The notes under the pieces were generated by a model. It saw only the letters and a list, made by a program, of their open reading frames with translations. It ran no database searches and had not been told where the DNA came from. DNA of 64,000 nucleotides from contig OU015568.1 of the NCBI GenBank assembly GCA_907165135.1, positions 3,914,501-3,978,500 on the forward strand, written 5' to 3'. How positions within the stretch are numbered: position 1 is the first letter of the stretch; every line of letters begins with the position of its first letter. Positions 23,601-36,933 of this stretch are shown piece after piece. The stretch is from Oikopleura dioica. Lineage: Eukaryota > Chordata > Appendicularia > Copelata > Oikopleuridae. Both the position numbers and the translations under genes were made by a program.

Positions 23601-26600
23601 GCGAGCCTGTACGCAGCGGGTGGCGTCCTGCTACAAGAGTATGGCGGGAGAGTGCACCTAGTAAGCGCGATTTCCCACACCTTCAACAAAGCTGAAAGAA
23701 AATGGAACACTTCAGAAAAGGAAATGTTTAGCATTGTCTGGTGCTGCGAGCGACTGGAAAAGCTCCTGAAAGGTAGATTCTTTCAGATTCACACAGACCA
23801 CCGATCTTTGATCTTCCTACACAAAAAGAAGTTCAAGAATTCTAAAATAAGCCGATGGCAAAGCCGATTGGAAGAATTCGATTTTCACATTGTCTACATC
23901 AAGGGATCAGAAAATCAATTCGCCGACTTTATGAGCCGCAGACCTGGCGAGGACGACAAATCACTTGGATACGACTCTGAGTTTCCCGTTGGTCGCGAGT
24001 ACGAAATCGACAAGAATTCACCAGTACGTGTCTTCGTCCCTTTCTGGAACGAAAATCAGTTTCCGGAGAAAATCACTTTATCAGAGGTGAAGATACATAA
24101 GGTAAACGTCAAGGCTATCGCGGCGCCAATGGAGATTCCGTTGGTGTCAGCGAATTATAATAACATTCTGGACTATCAAAGGGAGGACTCTGCTCTGAGT
24201 GCAATCATCACTTTTCTGGAATCTGGTAAGGAGCCACTGGACATAAAATCGCTGGTGAAGGACTCCGACCACCGACAATCGTCTCTACTCAAGATGGAAA
24301 AAGCTCTGTTCCTGGATAACACTACCGGGTGCTTGATGTGTCAATTCAAATCTGGCGCGCGGGCGGTGGTACCGGAAGCGGTAAAAAGTCACTTTCTCTT
24401 TCTAGCTCACGACTTGTCCGGTCATCTGGGCGAGCCGCGGACTTTAGAGCGATTAGAGGACGTTTGGTGGCCTTCATTTCAAGACGATGTTTCTAACTAC
24501 GTCCACAGCTGCGTCCCTTGCCTACGCAGAAAAGGATCTGCTGGAACTCGTACCAAACCGCCACTTGGAACCCTTCGTCGTGGAAAAACAGCTGGCGAAT
24601 CGATTCAGATCGATTTCGCTTGTATGCCTCCCGCTGGCGGATTCAAGTATTATTTGGTGGTGGCGGACACTTTCTCTCGCTACACTTGGTGCATTCCGAC
24701 GCGGTCCGACACTGCTATCTGCGCTGCAAAAGCGCTCATCTACAAGGTCTTCCTTCCCATGGATTTCTTGCCGAAACATCTACACAGTGACAGAGGTACC
24801 CACTTCTGCGCAAGCGTGATTGACGAAATGTGTAAGCTTAACCAGATAAAACATACAATAAGTACCGCATTTCACCCTCAATCAAACGCTTTCGCAGAAA
24901 GAGCGAATCGGACTATCAAAAACAGTCTATTCTGCATGGTCAACTCATCTTCCGGTCGAAAAACTTGGGCCGACTGCGTTCCCCACGTGATGCGCGCGCT
25001 CAATAGTGTGAAAAACAAAAGCACGAAAATTTCACCGCGAGAAGTTTGGTTTGGCCGAAAAAGTACTTTCACCCACTCTACTGGCGCAGAAATGACAGCG
25101 GAAACACCTCAGGTGTTTGGTCTCAATGTGGGAGCTTTAGCGAAATCGGCGGAAGCCATTGTGAAAACTGCGATGGAAGCTGCTGACCGAGCCATGGAGC
25201 ACAGGCTGAAAAACGAGCCTAAGCCGAGACCAATCCCCGCTGGCGCTGTCGTGTACATTAAGCGAGAAAACCTGACCGACGCTAAAAGCAAGAAGGAACG
25301 CTGGGTAGGTCCCCTGAAAGCCGTTTCGAGCAACGACTGGGTCGTCATGGTCGAAGATAAAAAAGGACAACGTGATTTCATCCATCGAGAACACGTGGTT
25401 CACGCCGCAGAACGAAATCACGACTTACGCTGGATTGATTACTACGAGGCCGAGTACGTATTCCCACATTTAACCGAAATCGTTAAGTCGAAAGTCCCAC
25501 AAAAATCGCCTGTTCCTACTTCCAAACCGATGGAAAAGTCCGGGTCGAAGTCGCATGGGGGGAGGAAATCTTCTCAGGTCGCGTCGACTCCGATGGTTGC
25601 TATGGAAAAACCGCCAAGATCATCTCTATCACCTATTTTGGAAAGTAGACGCCGATTGGACATGGAAAATCTGGGAGATACAACCGCTACATCTATTTTG
25701 GACTCGTCGGTAGCTCCAGCCGAGCCGTCAGATCGCTGGTACTCTGGTGGTACTCTTTATGAAACTGCCGAGGACATGTCAGCTGATGCTACAGTGATTT
25801 CGGAGGTTGCTGCGCCCGACAATAGCCATATGTCAGTCGATAAACATAATTCAACAGTAGTTGAGGGCTCAGCAACTGAAAACAGCAAGAAAAGAACCCG
25901 TCCAAAGTCTTCACCAGATCGTCAATACTCAGCCGGCGCCGATCCGAATGCGACTTTAACCGAAGTTGGAGCAGCTCATCTCCCGAAACATACAAAACGA
26001 GCACACCGTGAAACGAGGCCCGTCGAACCTCTAAACATCGGCACAAACTCGGGTCAGTCATACGACTAAGCGCAAGTACTGCCCCACTCAGGTCCCCTAT
26101 TCATCGACCGGGGCCTGAAAAGGTACGGAAATTATCACAGTTTACCGTCGCCGACGTATTTTGAGTTCTTCTACATGTGCAGCTACTCCTTCATGTCATC
26201 ACCGCTCGGACATCACGAAAACTTCGCATCTGATTCAAGCTTTTTCCCAAAAAAGGGTTTTTTAACGCGAATCAGACTGCCTCGACGTTTCGAACCTGCC
26301 ATGTTACTCATCTTACGCTTATACTCCTGCAAAAATCACACACTTTGGCCTTAGAGGACGTTTCAGTCTCATGGGGGGTATTGGGATCTTAGATTCGTTA
26401 GACTCCCTCGTCCCCTAAGGTCACTTGCTTATCTAGATCGAGCTTTGCTCGGTCGCCGCCGTGTATTTCTCTTCATTCGGTAATTCACGCAGTTCGTGAA
26501 TTAACCTCTATTTTACTCCAGCTCGAAATACAGACGTCAAAGATACTTTACTCGTTTTCTTCACTCGTCCAGATATAGAGAGCAGGCAAACTACGCTAGA

Positions 26601-27283
26601 AGTGGGAGATTCAGCAGAAGCTAGGATCCCTTCAGCATCAAAAGCCGTTGGTCTTCGAGCACAAACACTTACTGATCTCGCTGATCTTTGTGTGAAAGGA
26701 CAAGGGAACTTCGATGAATTGATCGTTGCATCGAGAGAAATCACCGCTTCAACAGCTCAACTTATGGCCGCGTCCCGCGTCAAAGCTTCCCGAGGAGAAA
26801 ACCTTTCAAAACTGGAAGTCCTCAGCAAGCAAGTCAACAAAGCTGCTGGCCAAGTTGTCGGCGCATCGCAGTCGGGCAAGACTTCAACCGAAAACTCATC
26901 GTCAGAAAATGTTGACTTCTCAAAACTCAGCTACACTCAAGCGAAAAAGATCGAAATGGACACGCAAGTTAAAATTCTTGATCTTGAGTATCAGCTCGAG
27001 CGAGAAAGGGCGAAAATACGAGAGATTCGAAAATCAGCATACAACGAGTCTAATCCTAAAAATCCAGTGGCTACGAAAATCAATACTGCTCCAGAAAAGT
27101 AAAACAATCTCTTCTTTTTCATCTACTAATAATCTTTTCAGAGCACAAGAAGACAACCTCCGAGAATTGGCTTCAGTGCTCAATTCGGCCCCCTCCCCTC
27201 CTTCTCTCATCGACCTCGATCTGAACCCTGGCTCATCAACCCCAAGTCAACCAGTTGCAGCCCCACGGAAATCGTTAATCTAA
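17696..27283 (+). CDS. HIP1R: HIP1/HIP1R clathrin-actin adaptor, interrupted by a retrotransposon
   Basis: Links clathrin-coated pits to actin. Exons before the insertion: 17696-17806, 17849-18191, 18234-18491, 18537-18668, 18709-19232, 19274-19408, 19451-19701, 19742-19856, 19895-20075, 20119-20144. After it: 26639-27098 and 27142-27283. The ANTH domain is in exons 1-4 (HKLLREGHHSIFRQ; LYIRQLIQ). A coiled coil follows, then the I/LWEQ (THATCH) actin-binding domain (QQEIVESGRGAGSAQDFY; TASTAQLMAASRVKA). The C terminus has a clathrin-box-like LIDLD. The element at 20145-26634 splits a conserved codon run; skipping one GCAT copy rejoins the frame exactly. An A5 run near 19123 needs one more A to keep the coiled-coil frame. 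Intron 18492-18536 works only as GG-AG. This allele cannot encode full HIP1R unless the element is spliced out or absent on the other haplotype. Confidence 0.9.
20145..20400 (+). repeat. 5' long terminal repeat
   Basis: 256 bp, same as the copy at 26379-26634. Flanked on the left by target-site copy GCAT. It contains a short dyad TTCACGCAGTTCGTGAA. Confidence 0.95.
20402..20415 (+). promoter_or_regulatory. Primer binding site
   Basis: TGGTATCAGAG begins one base after the 5' LTR. It is the complement of a tRNA 3' end starting with CCA and resembles initiator-Met-type primer sites. Confidence 0.6.
20916..26069 (+). CDS. Gag-Pol polyprotein of the Ty3/gypsy element
   Basis: One frame of 1,717 residues with no internal break. 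Residues 1-330 are Gag-like and helical, ending in a Lys-rich stretch instead of a visible CCHC zinc knuckle. An aspartic protease has DSGAES at 359-364. Reverse transcriptase spans about 580-800, with YIDD at 733-736. RNase H follows, with TDAS at 893 and HTDHRSL near 960. Integrase has the HHCC residues H1164, H1169, C1198, C1201 and catalytic D1232, D1291, E1327 (D-D35-E spacing). The order PR-RT-RH-IN defines Ty3/gypsy. The C-terminal 230 residues are polar with no recognised chromodomain. All catalytic motifs are intact, so the copy looks competent for transposition. Confidence 0.95.
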   Translation: MAANKSLLETVTEIRSINDRVNYLEEQVRNDESLKPSLEPLITESRVKLEQLSTTLLTCELDQGKDSTNATMREEAWVATTWSRHVQDLPKLDAACNTSFNTFLGRADIYHRAYVRDRPSREQPFIAAVYSHFDLNIERSLGTEFLNCQDWKSAKALLEKSFAAKSHYLLKLSEVFDVEYDHSKPFAHYTANVLQKMNEAKQATLNSYRQEKSADAGVDEIFDIFSTMMLYLNLRKEEPDVFNAILPSLSKVYDINELCRLAQSTRQNRVDSATVSQHFNRNKNKKKKNAKRASNDSKDGKDDKQPESKKINTTKNVEDFQPFDVHFYTVKKKRPGKAYFASATIITGSKSFDVSMEVDSGAESSCLSAAYVPDEFLQMLKPCPFKVTGFSPNIPAEQPMGILPCRLSFNGGPAFSLNLTIMPGSKYPSLLGRDILENAMTDSFTVDNKNRTLSFCYNEAFTQTETQVVKLDGVKRTKIKKYLTTRSAVKDSDRSRTQPPPKVPKLDAPNKNAARCPIQLAKQKLGITLPANADPGQKKVVAELCLEFDDRFGCDGQKMGEFPFEIEIPTDGTSRNISQHPIPQAFHGQVSDHISELLETKIIEEIKDQKGFNSPVLPIPKKSGEMRFCINYKNSLNKCLSDKSDPYHLPSMEDTIANIGPGNKFFATVDLRSGYWQCPVKKSDRYKTSFQWGGKSYAFCRLPFGYRCSGNIFSRVVNTILDSSPTRKKMLSYIDDIVCFGKTFSCYYNTLRNLFIALRKFNAKLKGEKCSFLQSEAHFLGRIINEDGIKPDPAQVSALRQMKPPRSQKELASLIGSLNWIRGFLETKMGEAISSGCFSSRMKPINDVRNSANETNCFKWTKEADLALKEIQRRLSETPVISFPNFDESFHLYTDASLYAAGGVLLQEYGGRVHLVSAISHTFNKAERKWNTSEKEMFSIVWCCERLEKLLKGRFFQIHTDHRSLIFLHKKKFKNSKISRWQSRLEEFDFHIVYIKGSENQFADFMSRRPGEDDKSLGYDSEFPVGREYEIDKNSPVRVFVPFWNENQFPEKITLSEVKIHKVNVKAIAAPMEIPLVSANYNNILDYQREDSALSAIITFLESGKEPLDIKSLVKDSDHRQSSLLKMEKALFLDNTTGCLMCQFKSGARAVVPEAVKSHFLFLAHDLSGHLGEPRTLERLEDVWWPSFQDDVSNYVHSCVPCLRRKGSAGTRTKPPLGTLRRGKTAGESIQIDFACMPPAGGFKYYLVVADTFSRYTWCIPTRSDTAICAAKALIYKVFLPMDFLPKHLHSDRGTHFCASVIDEMCKLNQIKHTISTAFHPQSNAFAERANRTIKNSLFCMVNSSSGRKTWADCVPHVMRALNSVKNKSTKISPREVWFGRKSTFTHSTGAEMTAETPQVFGLNVGALAKSAEAIVKTAMEAADRAMEHRLKNEPKPRPIPAGAVVYIKRENLTDAKSKKERWVGPLKAVSSNDWVVMVEDKKGQRDFIHREHVVHAAERNHDLRWIDYYEAEYVFPHLTEIVKSKVPQKSPVPTSKPMEKSGSKSHGGRKSSQVASTPMVAMEKPPRSSLSPILESRRRLDMENLGDTTATSILDSSVAPAEPSDRWYSGGTLYETAEDMSADATVISEVAAPDNSHMSVDKHNSTVVEGSATENSKKRTRPKSSPDRQYSAGADPNATLTEVGAAHLPKHTKRAHRETRPVEPLNIGTNSGQSYD
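26373..26378 (+). other. Polypurine tract
   Basis: GGGGGG immediately before the 3' LTR, the expected plus-strand priming site. It fixes the LTR start at TATTGGG. Confidence 0.6.
26379..26634 (+). repeat. 3' long terminal repeat
   Basis: 256 bp, identical by eye to the 5' LTR. Followed by target-site copy GCAT and then HIP1R coding sequence. Confidence 0.95.
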
Positions 27284-27542
27284 AGATAAACCAAACTTAT
27301 TCATTCTCACTCGCTTTTTCTCCCGTAAAACCCAACGAATCAAAGAAATACACATGTCCCTTTTATCCTTCAAAGAACACTTTATATCATTTCACTTAAA
27401 AAATTCATTCATTCTGAGCTTTTATTCCTCTTTCTTTCTATCTCATGCACGTTCTACTTATCTATTTACCTGAAAAAGAAAACTGCTAGAATACACTTCA
27501 AACAAAATTCATTCCCATCAAAAAACGTCTTTTATTGTCTTC

Positions 27543-30521
<2,979 letters not shown>

Positions 30522-32538
30522 TTTTTAACGGGCCTTGGCCTCTGTGTGAGCTGGTAGTTGACGAACTTTCAAGATTAATAGTTGAGCATCTTTCGCATTT
30601 CCCATGATAATGTTTGTTTAAACTTCGCTTTTTATGCAGAATAAGTCACAGACAATAATGAATGCTTGTTTTGAGTTCACTTTTCGAAGTCTTCGAAATT
30701 CTATATTTTGCAAAAGCGGAAGTTGTAACTGTAATCTGAGTCTTACACGACCGATGATTAACGAGTCGTATGCACGAGAAAACAAAGTTACTTAATAGTC
30801 AAGGCCCGAGGGACAGTTCCATTTTGGTCCGAGCTCGGTATAAACGATGTTCGTTTTGACTCTCAACAAGGATTACTATTAACATGGCAAGATTTCTGAG
30901 CAACATCCCGAGTGCTGCCGTCCCCCAAGGCGATCGTCGCAAGCTCTTATCTCCCAGAACTCTTGTTTGATTCCGACAAGAACACCCATCTGCTTGTGAT
31001 TATCAAGAATCAGAGAAAGAAAGAACCCAATACAAGATTGAACTAGAAAGCACCGGCTCCGGAGACCTATTAAAAAAAGAGGTGAGGCACCAGAATTAAG
31101 CCCGGAGATCTTTAGTAGAGTTCATCGGGAAAAAACTTGATTAATGAATTTTTATTTGCAAAGCCAGAAAATTATTGAGCCAGAGCACCGTTAAAAATTC
31201 AAGATATTTTTATACAAGAATATGGAGTTTCCTCCAGGTAAATTTCCCTTTCAGCTCAATTGAATTGAATGCTAGAGAAGCAGTTAGAAAAATTTGCAAC
31301 ATGAACTGTTCCTCTTGAAATGTCTACTTCCAAAATCCGATTACAGGAACGTCCAATGTGTATCGGATGTTACGGAATACTTAGGGTTTCGTTTTGTCTA
31401 CGAACAATTGTTCAACTCATTATTCAAAATCCAGAATGATCGTATTTACAACCTCTTAGACTAGCGATAAGAATCGGATAATAATTAAATTGAGATAACT
31501 TCGGCTACAGATATAATTTTTTTGAAATTTTGTATCAGATAGTACTTTAGATGTAGTATATTTGATAGATGTCTACTCTTTTTTGAAGTCTTATTTTCCG
31601 ATATTCCTTCCATCGTTATCATTTCAACAAAGAAATATTCATGGTCATTATTTATTAAAACATGCGTTTTCGCCTTTGCGACACATTTTTTTCTCCTCAG
31701 ACAGTAGCCAATTTGGGCTGCCGAGTCTGCGGCTTAGGGAGGCGCGCGTGAGCGAACCCAGTTATCATCAACAACCGACAATACTTCTTCTCTTTTCCCC
31801 TTCAGCCTGTTTAATTTCAGGAGACCTACCTTTATAGCTCCAATAAAAAGTAACAACAAGGAACGCGCATAGTTAGAAAGAGAAAACTCGTTAAAAAGGT
31901 AAAGTTACAAGGAGGAAGATCTGTTTATTGTCACAATAAATTGATCTTCAAACTCAGCCCAAGGGTTTTTGTTTGAATATGTTTAAAATACCGGTAGGTG
32001 ATGTCTAAAGCCAACATACGAGAGTCAAGCAAGCACTTGCTCACTCAAACAAGTTGTCAAAGAAGAGGTTAAATTTACATTATACGTACTATGCATACTA
32101 TGCCCATAATAAACAATCGATTAGGAGGATTTGATCGATCCCCTTTTTGCTTCAAAAGAAGGCATTTTCGACAAGAATTTGAATCCTAATACTCAGACAA
32201 ATTGGGCCCTGAAAATGGGCTTAAATAAAGGGTCAATTGAGGCTTGATTATCCAATTATCTTTTATTCCAGGTATCTTAACCCTCCTGGTTTTTATTACA
32301 AGGCGTTCTATCTAGTTTTCATGCAAATTGTCAATTGATCAATGTAAAAGCATCAACACCGGTGTCTATAGTCAGACACCTATTGAAGAGTCTAAGACGT
32401 CGCCTTTTTGTTTCATTTTCTCATTGATGCAAATTATTCATGAAGAAGTCGGTTTTCTTCCTGAAAAATACAATGTTTTTCTTATAAGTTCAATTTCCCG
32501 CTAGGGTTTTGTGGATTTTGATCGTAATTTAAGAAACG
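30522..32538. other. 2 kb intergenic region, no gene seen
   Basis: AT-rich. A frame at 31562-31837 lacks any family, splice or codon support. TATAAAC at about 30839 is on the plus strand with no gene close downstream. It should include the cellulase promoter (right of 30521). Confidence 0.5.
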
Positions 32539-33865
32539 ATGTCAAGCTTCGATGAAGACATCTTCCTGGCTATCGAACAAAGAGAATGGACAGTCGAGTG
32601 CACATCAAGTAACGCACAGCACCATAACAAAATCTGATAATATCGCATTTAGGCACCAGTGGATTCGTACTTGTCGACTGCTTCTTCAAATCAATTGAAA
32701 AAGATCCCATCGAGGAAACGTTTTTCTTCTCCAGCAACAATATGGTCATGTGCGGCGAGAACGCTGACGCCGGCGAGCCTGTGATTGACTACTGTAACAA
32801 CCTTGCTTATCGACTTGCGACGGTAAGAACGACTATCGCTCTGATACCCTTATTGAAGAATATTTGACCTAGTTTAGTTGCTGTTATCAGCATCGTTTGT
32901 TTTTATTGTTATTATGATTATCGTCTCGAATGGGCGAATGACGTTTGAAGTATTTCCAGATAGGTTAATAAAAAGCTTGCCGTTTTTTTCTCATAGCGAA
33001 GTCGACTGACAGATTAATCTTCCCAGACTAAGACAAGCAAAAAATGAAGGATTTGAACTCTAGCGGGGGTTCAATTGGGGATGACGTACCTCTTGTCCGT
33101 CTATTTTTGCAAAAATAAAAAAAAATGACACAGACAGAAGTTTTTCTTTTATTCAATTATAATTCCTGAACCCAAAGTTTAGGTCCTAAACAATGAGATT
33201 TTCTAGACAACACGACTAACCCTTCTGTGATCGTTATTATTATTTATCAATACGATGAAAGCAAGACTTTTATTTTGGCGAAAATCACATAATTTTTCTC
33301 TAAAAACATAAAAATGTTTTCCCTTCGAAAAATTAAGCTTTTTGATGGGCATACAAAAAACGGCTCTGACAGAATCAAGATCTATGATAGATCTATCTAA
33401 AGAGTCCATTACCTTAGCTCAGGCGTTTACAGGTTCGAAGTTATTCAAGGCCAAAGTTTGGGAAATCGAAGGAAGTACCCTTAAATAATCTTCAAATTTA
33501 GCATGTCGACATCCCGATTCGCCAGGGCGAAAATGCCCGAGACATCATCGACATTGCCAAGGACATTAGCTCATTTCTCATGTCAGAGACCATCGAAAAC
33601 AACGAATGCATCACAGACTGCAGCTACAAATCCAGATTGCTCAAAAGACGAGCGGAAAGCTTCAGTTGGGAGAAGCATAAATATTTTATTGGACTTGGCG
33701 TGATTGTGCTTTTTGCAATGCTGCTGATCGGTTTGCTTGTGAAGAAACTACTCAGGTATGAAAATGGAACGAATTTATATCAAAAAATCTAGAAAAAGAA
33801 GCCGGGAAATAACACGTGACAACGTTAACTCCAGCCAAGATGACTCCCTGCTTCGAACTGCGTAG
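32539..33865 (+). CDS. Single-pass membrane protein, unrecognised
   Basis: Four exons (32539-32608, 32653-32822, 33502-33755, 33793-33865) sum to 189 codons with consistent phases. There is no signal peptide: MSSFDEDIFLAIEQREWTVE. Paired Cys occur (DCFF, VMCGEN, DYCNN, NECITDC). A membrane segment at about 145-165 (FIGLGVIVLFAMLLIGLLV) is followed by a basic tail (KKLLRKRSREITR). Intron 2 is long (679 bp), unlike its neighbours. It could be a tail-anchored or type II protein. Function unknown. Confidence 0.6.
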
Positions 33866-34318
33866 AAAAAGGTTAGTTGAGTTGAAACAAAACGCCTTTT
33901 CAAGCGTAGTCTTGATCCTCCCCGGCTTTTATTCCGCTACAAAAGTGATGCAATCAGATAGGCTCGTGTTGCCAAAATCCGAAAATCCGGTGATAAAGTG
34001 CGGAGATAAGCGGAGGGCTAAGTTGGAGGGACTGGCCGGAGGTTCCTTTTAAAAATTGCTAATTTTGAAAATAAAATTTCAAGTAAATTTTTGAAAGTTT
34101 AATTGGTTTGAATTTAATTGATACACTTTCTACTGGAGTTCCCCTTTTTGCGAAATTCAGCCGGTCCCTCTCAAAATATAATTACTATCATTTTCCAGTC
34201 CATCAAACCCATGTGTACCTTATCTTTATTAAGCATCAAACTAGAACGATCTCAAACGCTCGAAAGCAGCAGAAAATGAAATGTTGCGCATCCTGGAGAA
34301 AACAACAGCGATCAGCAG
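33866..34318. other. Convergent intergenic region
   Basis: Lies between the 3' ends of two membrane-protein genes. Frames at 33816-34052 and 34108-34326 have no support. No gene seen. Confidence 0.4.
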
Positions 34319-35038
34319 CTAAATAGAAAATCTTTGCCAATCCTCACGCTTCAAGCTCCCAAATTCCATATGCCCAAGAACAAGAATCCAGGAAGCGATG
34401 AAAACCTAAATAAATAAAATGCATCTTTTAGTTCAAGTTTCAGCAATAGTTCAATTCTCTACTGTACAGATAAATTAATTTTTGAAAGAAAAATAAATTT
34501 ATGAAAGAAAAAAAATTCTTGAAATTTGCGCTAGAAAAAATACTTACAATTGCGATTGAATCGAGGAAGATAAACATGTGATCATCAAGATGCTCCAAGA
34601 AGAATTTTGAGAACCAGGAGCCTGTGTCCTTCATGATGTCATGAAAAGTAATGTTCTGAGAGGCAGCGAGAGTGAGTTCTAGCGAGATGATGACGGACAA
34701 GAAGGCGATGACGAAAAGGGCGATGTGGTTGAGGACGTAGCGGATGACGATTGTCCGACGAAAGAACATTTTCTTTTCGTCGGGAATTCCCCTGAAATAA
34801 ATCTTCAATCAATTTTCCTCATTTTTTCTCAATAAATATTGCCTAAAACGATGCCTTTACCTCTGAAGAGCGACGCAAATCGGCGGCACCCTGCTTTTCG
34901 AAAATTTTTCCCAGACAATTTGAGCCCCTTTCTTTTCTTTTCGTCTTCTGCTTTCGTCACTTTGCTGATGTAGCTGGAGATCATTTTCAATGTCAAGTCC
35001 TTCTCTTTTTCTGATTTTTTACTTATCATCATCTGCAC
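34319..35038 (-). CDS. Two-segment membrane protein, unrecognised (frame break in exon 1)
   Basis: Exons 35038-34861, 34791-34548 and 34405-34319. Exons 2-3 give IRYVLNHIALFVIAFLSVI and DSIAIVFIASWILVLGH as membrane segments, with FFRRTIVIRY just before. Exon 1 starts with a basic, helical stretch (SEKEKDLTLKMISSYISKV). The first part reads in one frame, but the last part (VPPICVALQR, joining GIPDEKK) reads in another. One additional base in the A/G-rich run near 34910-34930 would unite them. The 5' part and upstream region are duplicated at 38210-38330, where only this fragment remains. Family not recognised; a weak resemblance to bestrophin-like channels around DE..RRT..RY is not enough to call. 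Confidence 0.45.
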
Positions 35039-35332
35039 TTATATAAGAGGCGATGATTGAGTTTTATGATAATTACGCCGCGGTTAGTTGGAAGGGTACT
35101 GATTGCGATTCGCGATTTGGGACAATCAAAAAAGGAGGAACTGATTTATGACTCGTAAAACATAAACTGATCGAGTGGAGAAGAAATTGGCTTTATGACC
35201 GGATTCAAATGACTTCTAAAAAGCCTCGATCAAAGAGAATCCCCGGTTATGTTTCCGCTAAATTCTAGATCATGGGAATTATCTTCTTATTTTTCTCCCA
35301 TCAACATCTTTTTGTTGACCAAAGCAGGTTCT

Positions 35333-35782
35333 ATGTCAGAGTATCAATATCCGCCAAGAACTACCAGAAGAAGCAGAAGTCGTCGAAGTCGCAAGGTAAG
35401 GAGAGAAAAAAATATTTATCGCTTCAAATTTCTAGCATCATTGCTCTCGAGATGAAATTTGCAGCGGAAATCTTCCCCAACTTCAGCACCCAGTAAATCA
35501 TCTTCGCCATCATTTCAACTTGAGAAATGACGAGCCAGAGGATGATTTTCTCGCTCGCTTTGGTACAGATCATTTTCAAATTCCAGAGAACTTCAAGGCC
35601 ATCCGTAAGCTCCTTTCTTTCGACATCACTTTCAACTCTTTGAAGTTTTAAGATATGGCTGGCTATTCGGGCTCGCGTCATTTTGGATCATCTGCGCGCC
35701 GATTCGAATGGAAGTCTTGACGCTTGATGTTCACACTTTGGCCGTCGTCGCTACTGCTTTGATCGTCATTGTCATGGTTTGA
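35333..35782 (+). CDS. Small membrane protein, duplicated unit copy 1, unrecognised
   Basis: Exons 35333-35395, 35436-35604 and 35646-35782 give 122 residues. The N terminus is Arg/Ser-rich (MSEYQYPPRTTRRSRSRRSRK). A polar middle follows (NDEPEDDFLARFGTDHFQIP), then two hydrophobic stretches (YGWLFGLASFWIICAP and HTLAVVATALIVIVMV) to the C terminus. The start ATG follows directly on an acceptor-like AAAGCAG, consistent with trans-splicing. All exons are conserved in copy 2 (39320-39769), with mainly conservative changes, which supports it as a real gene. It is convergent with the light-chain gene, 39 bp apart. Confidence 0.65.
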
Positions 35783-35821
35783 ACTTTTCGCTTTTTTAAT
35801 AAATATTTTTCTCTTTTGTAT

Positions 35822-36646
35822 TTATTCGATGTAAATAAGGTGGAGAATGGAGACAACTGTCAAATCGAACTTTTCAAATTTATATGTCAAATATGTATCG
35901 TGTTCCCCATTCCAAAGAAATGAGCTGGACAGCTTCGCATCTGAGATTTTATAAAGAAAAATTGGCGAAAAGGGAGTTTACCTTGCTGATCTGGCTCAAA
36001 AGCCATGATTTGGAGGACAAATCTGTATCGTTTTGGCATCATCGCTAAAAGCAAAAACTTGTGATTTGTTTGATTGAAAACTCTTTACCTTTAATTTTTC
36101 TGTGAAGAAGATTGTTGAGTCGCAAGAGCGCCTTTGTCTTGTGAAATTCTGGCCAGGTTATTTTCTCAGAGCATTGAAGAACAGTCTCTTCAAGAATCAA
36201 TTTCATTGAAGCAATGTCGGGCTTGTCGTCTGAGTCCATTTTGTATGTCGGCTCGTAGGTCCTATTTTCAAATTTTGAAATCAAGGAAGAAAATGCGTCA
36301 AAAACGCTTACGTTTTGGGCTTTTTTGCGAGTCCAAATCTACCAAAGCCGGGCATAATGCTGCCTCGCCTTGATGTTCCGTAGCTAGAATTTTTGATTTT
36401 GTTTGAGGATGATTCTCAAGGTTGAATTTACCTTGAGCTCCCATCATCTGTTCCTGGTACTCTCAGCATGTTCAGCTCTCCTGCAGTATTTCTTCGAAAA
36501 GCTTGTCTGTAAGGAGAAGTTAATAACAAGAATCACTCTCCTTTTTCTTACCTCACTGACAACGATAGCTTTTTAAAAGAAACCTTGCCGTCTTCAGTTC
36601 TTATTCCATCTCTAAAATCACCTTGAATGTTGGTATTTCCTTCCAT
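35822..36646 (-). CDS. Tctex-type dynein light chain (DYNLT/TCTEX1D family), copy 1
   Basis: Six exons (36646-36552, 36506-36432, 36383-36312, 36261-36089, 36044-35982, 35940-35822) sum to 199 codons. The N-terminal 65 residues are polar (GTSRRGSIMPGFGRFG). The Tctex-1 domain begins TYEPTY and continues through KLILEETVLQC, LRLNNLLHRKIKAMMPKRYRFVLQI to the characteristic end SSFLWNGEHDTYLTYKF and SILHLIYIE, matching the family's CLWD...YV...VYAVYFE. Such proteins act in axonemal or cytoplasmic dynein, often in cilia; the N-terminal extension fits TCTEX1D/DYNLT5-type members. Copy 2 at 39809-40631 is also intact. Confidence 0.8.
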
Positions 36647-36933
36647 TTAAATTTCTCTAGGTCGACTTTGAAAAGTGCAGTGGGTGTTTACAGTAACAAG
36701 AAACTGATCTTACTTGAGAAGATTGAGAGCTGGCAAGTTAGTCGAGCTAAAACGTCTCATGGCCGGGAAAATCGAATTTCGAAATTGGTAAATTCCCCCT
36801 TTCAGCAAAAATTGACAAGGAACGCGGAGAATGGAAGGGGTAGAGTTTCACCTGCTGCGGGAGAACAATTAAAATGAAAAACAACACAAATAGAATTGAT
36901 TTTCTTGCAAGTTTCTTTTTTTTTATTCAGACA

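Larger units (their letters stand above)
20145..26634 (+). mobile_element. Complete Ty3/gypsy LTR retrotransposon inserted in HIP1R
   Basis: 6,490 bp. The two LTRs are 256 bp (20145-20400 and 26379-26634) and identical by eye. They begin TATTGGGATC and end GATCCCTTCA. The target duplication is GCAT (20141-20144 and 26635-26638). A tRNA-primer-like site TGGTATCAGAG follows the 5' LTR, and a G6 polypurine tract precedes the 3' LTR. One uninterrupted gag-pol frame (20916-26069) lies between. No envelope frame is visible. The larvacean Tor group of gypsy-like elements is a plausible placement, not tested. The same strand as HIP1R means its LTR signals could affect HIP1R transcripts. Confidence 0.95.

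Noticed and set aside
26070-26372. Possible envelope gene in the retrotransposon
   Set aside because: Only about 300 bp remain between the pol stop and the polypurine tract and no frame with membrane features is present.
31562-31837. Single-exon frame of 91 residues
   Set aside because: No signal, family or splice support; low-complexity AT-rich surroundings.
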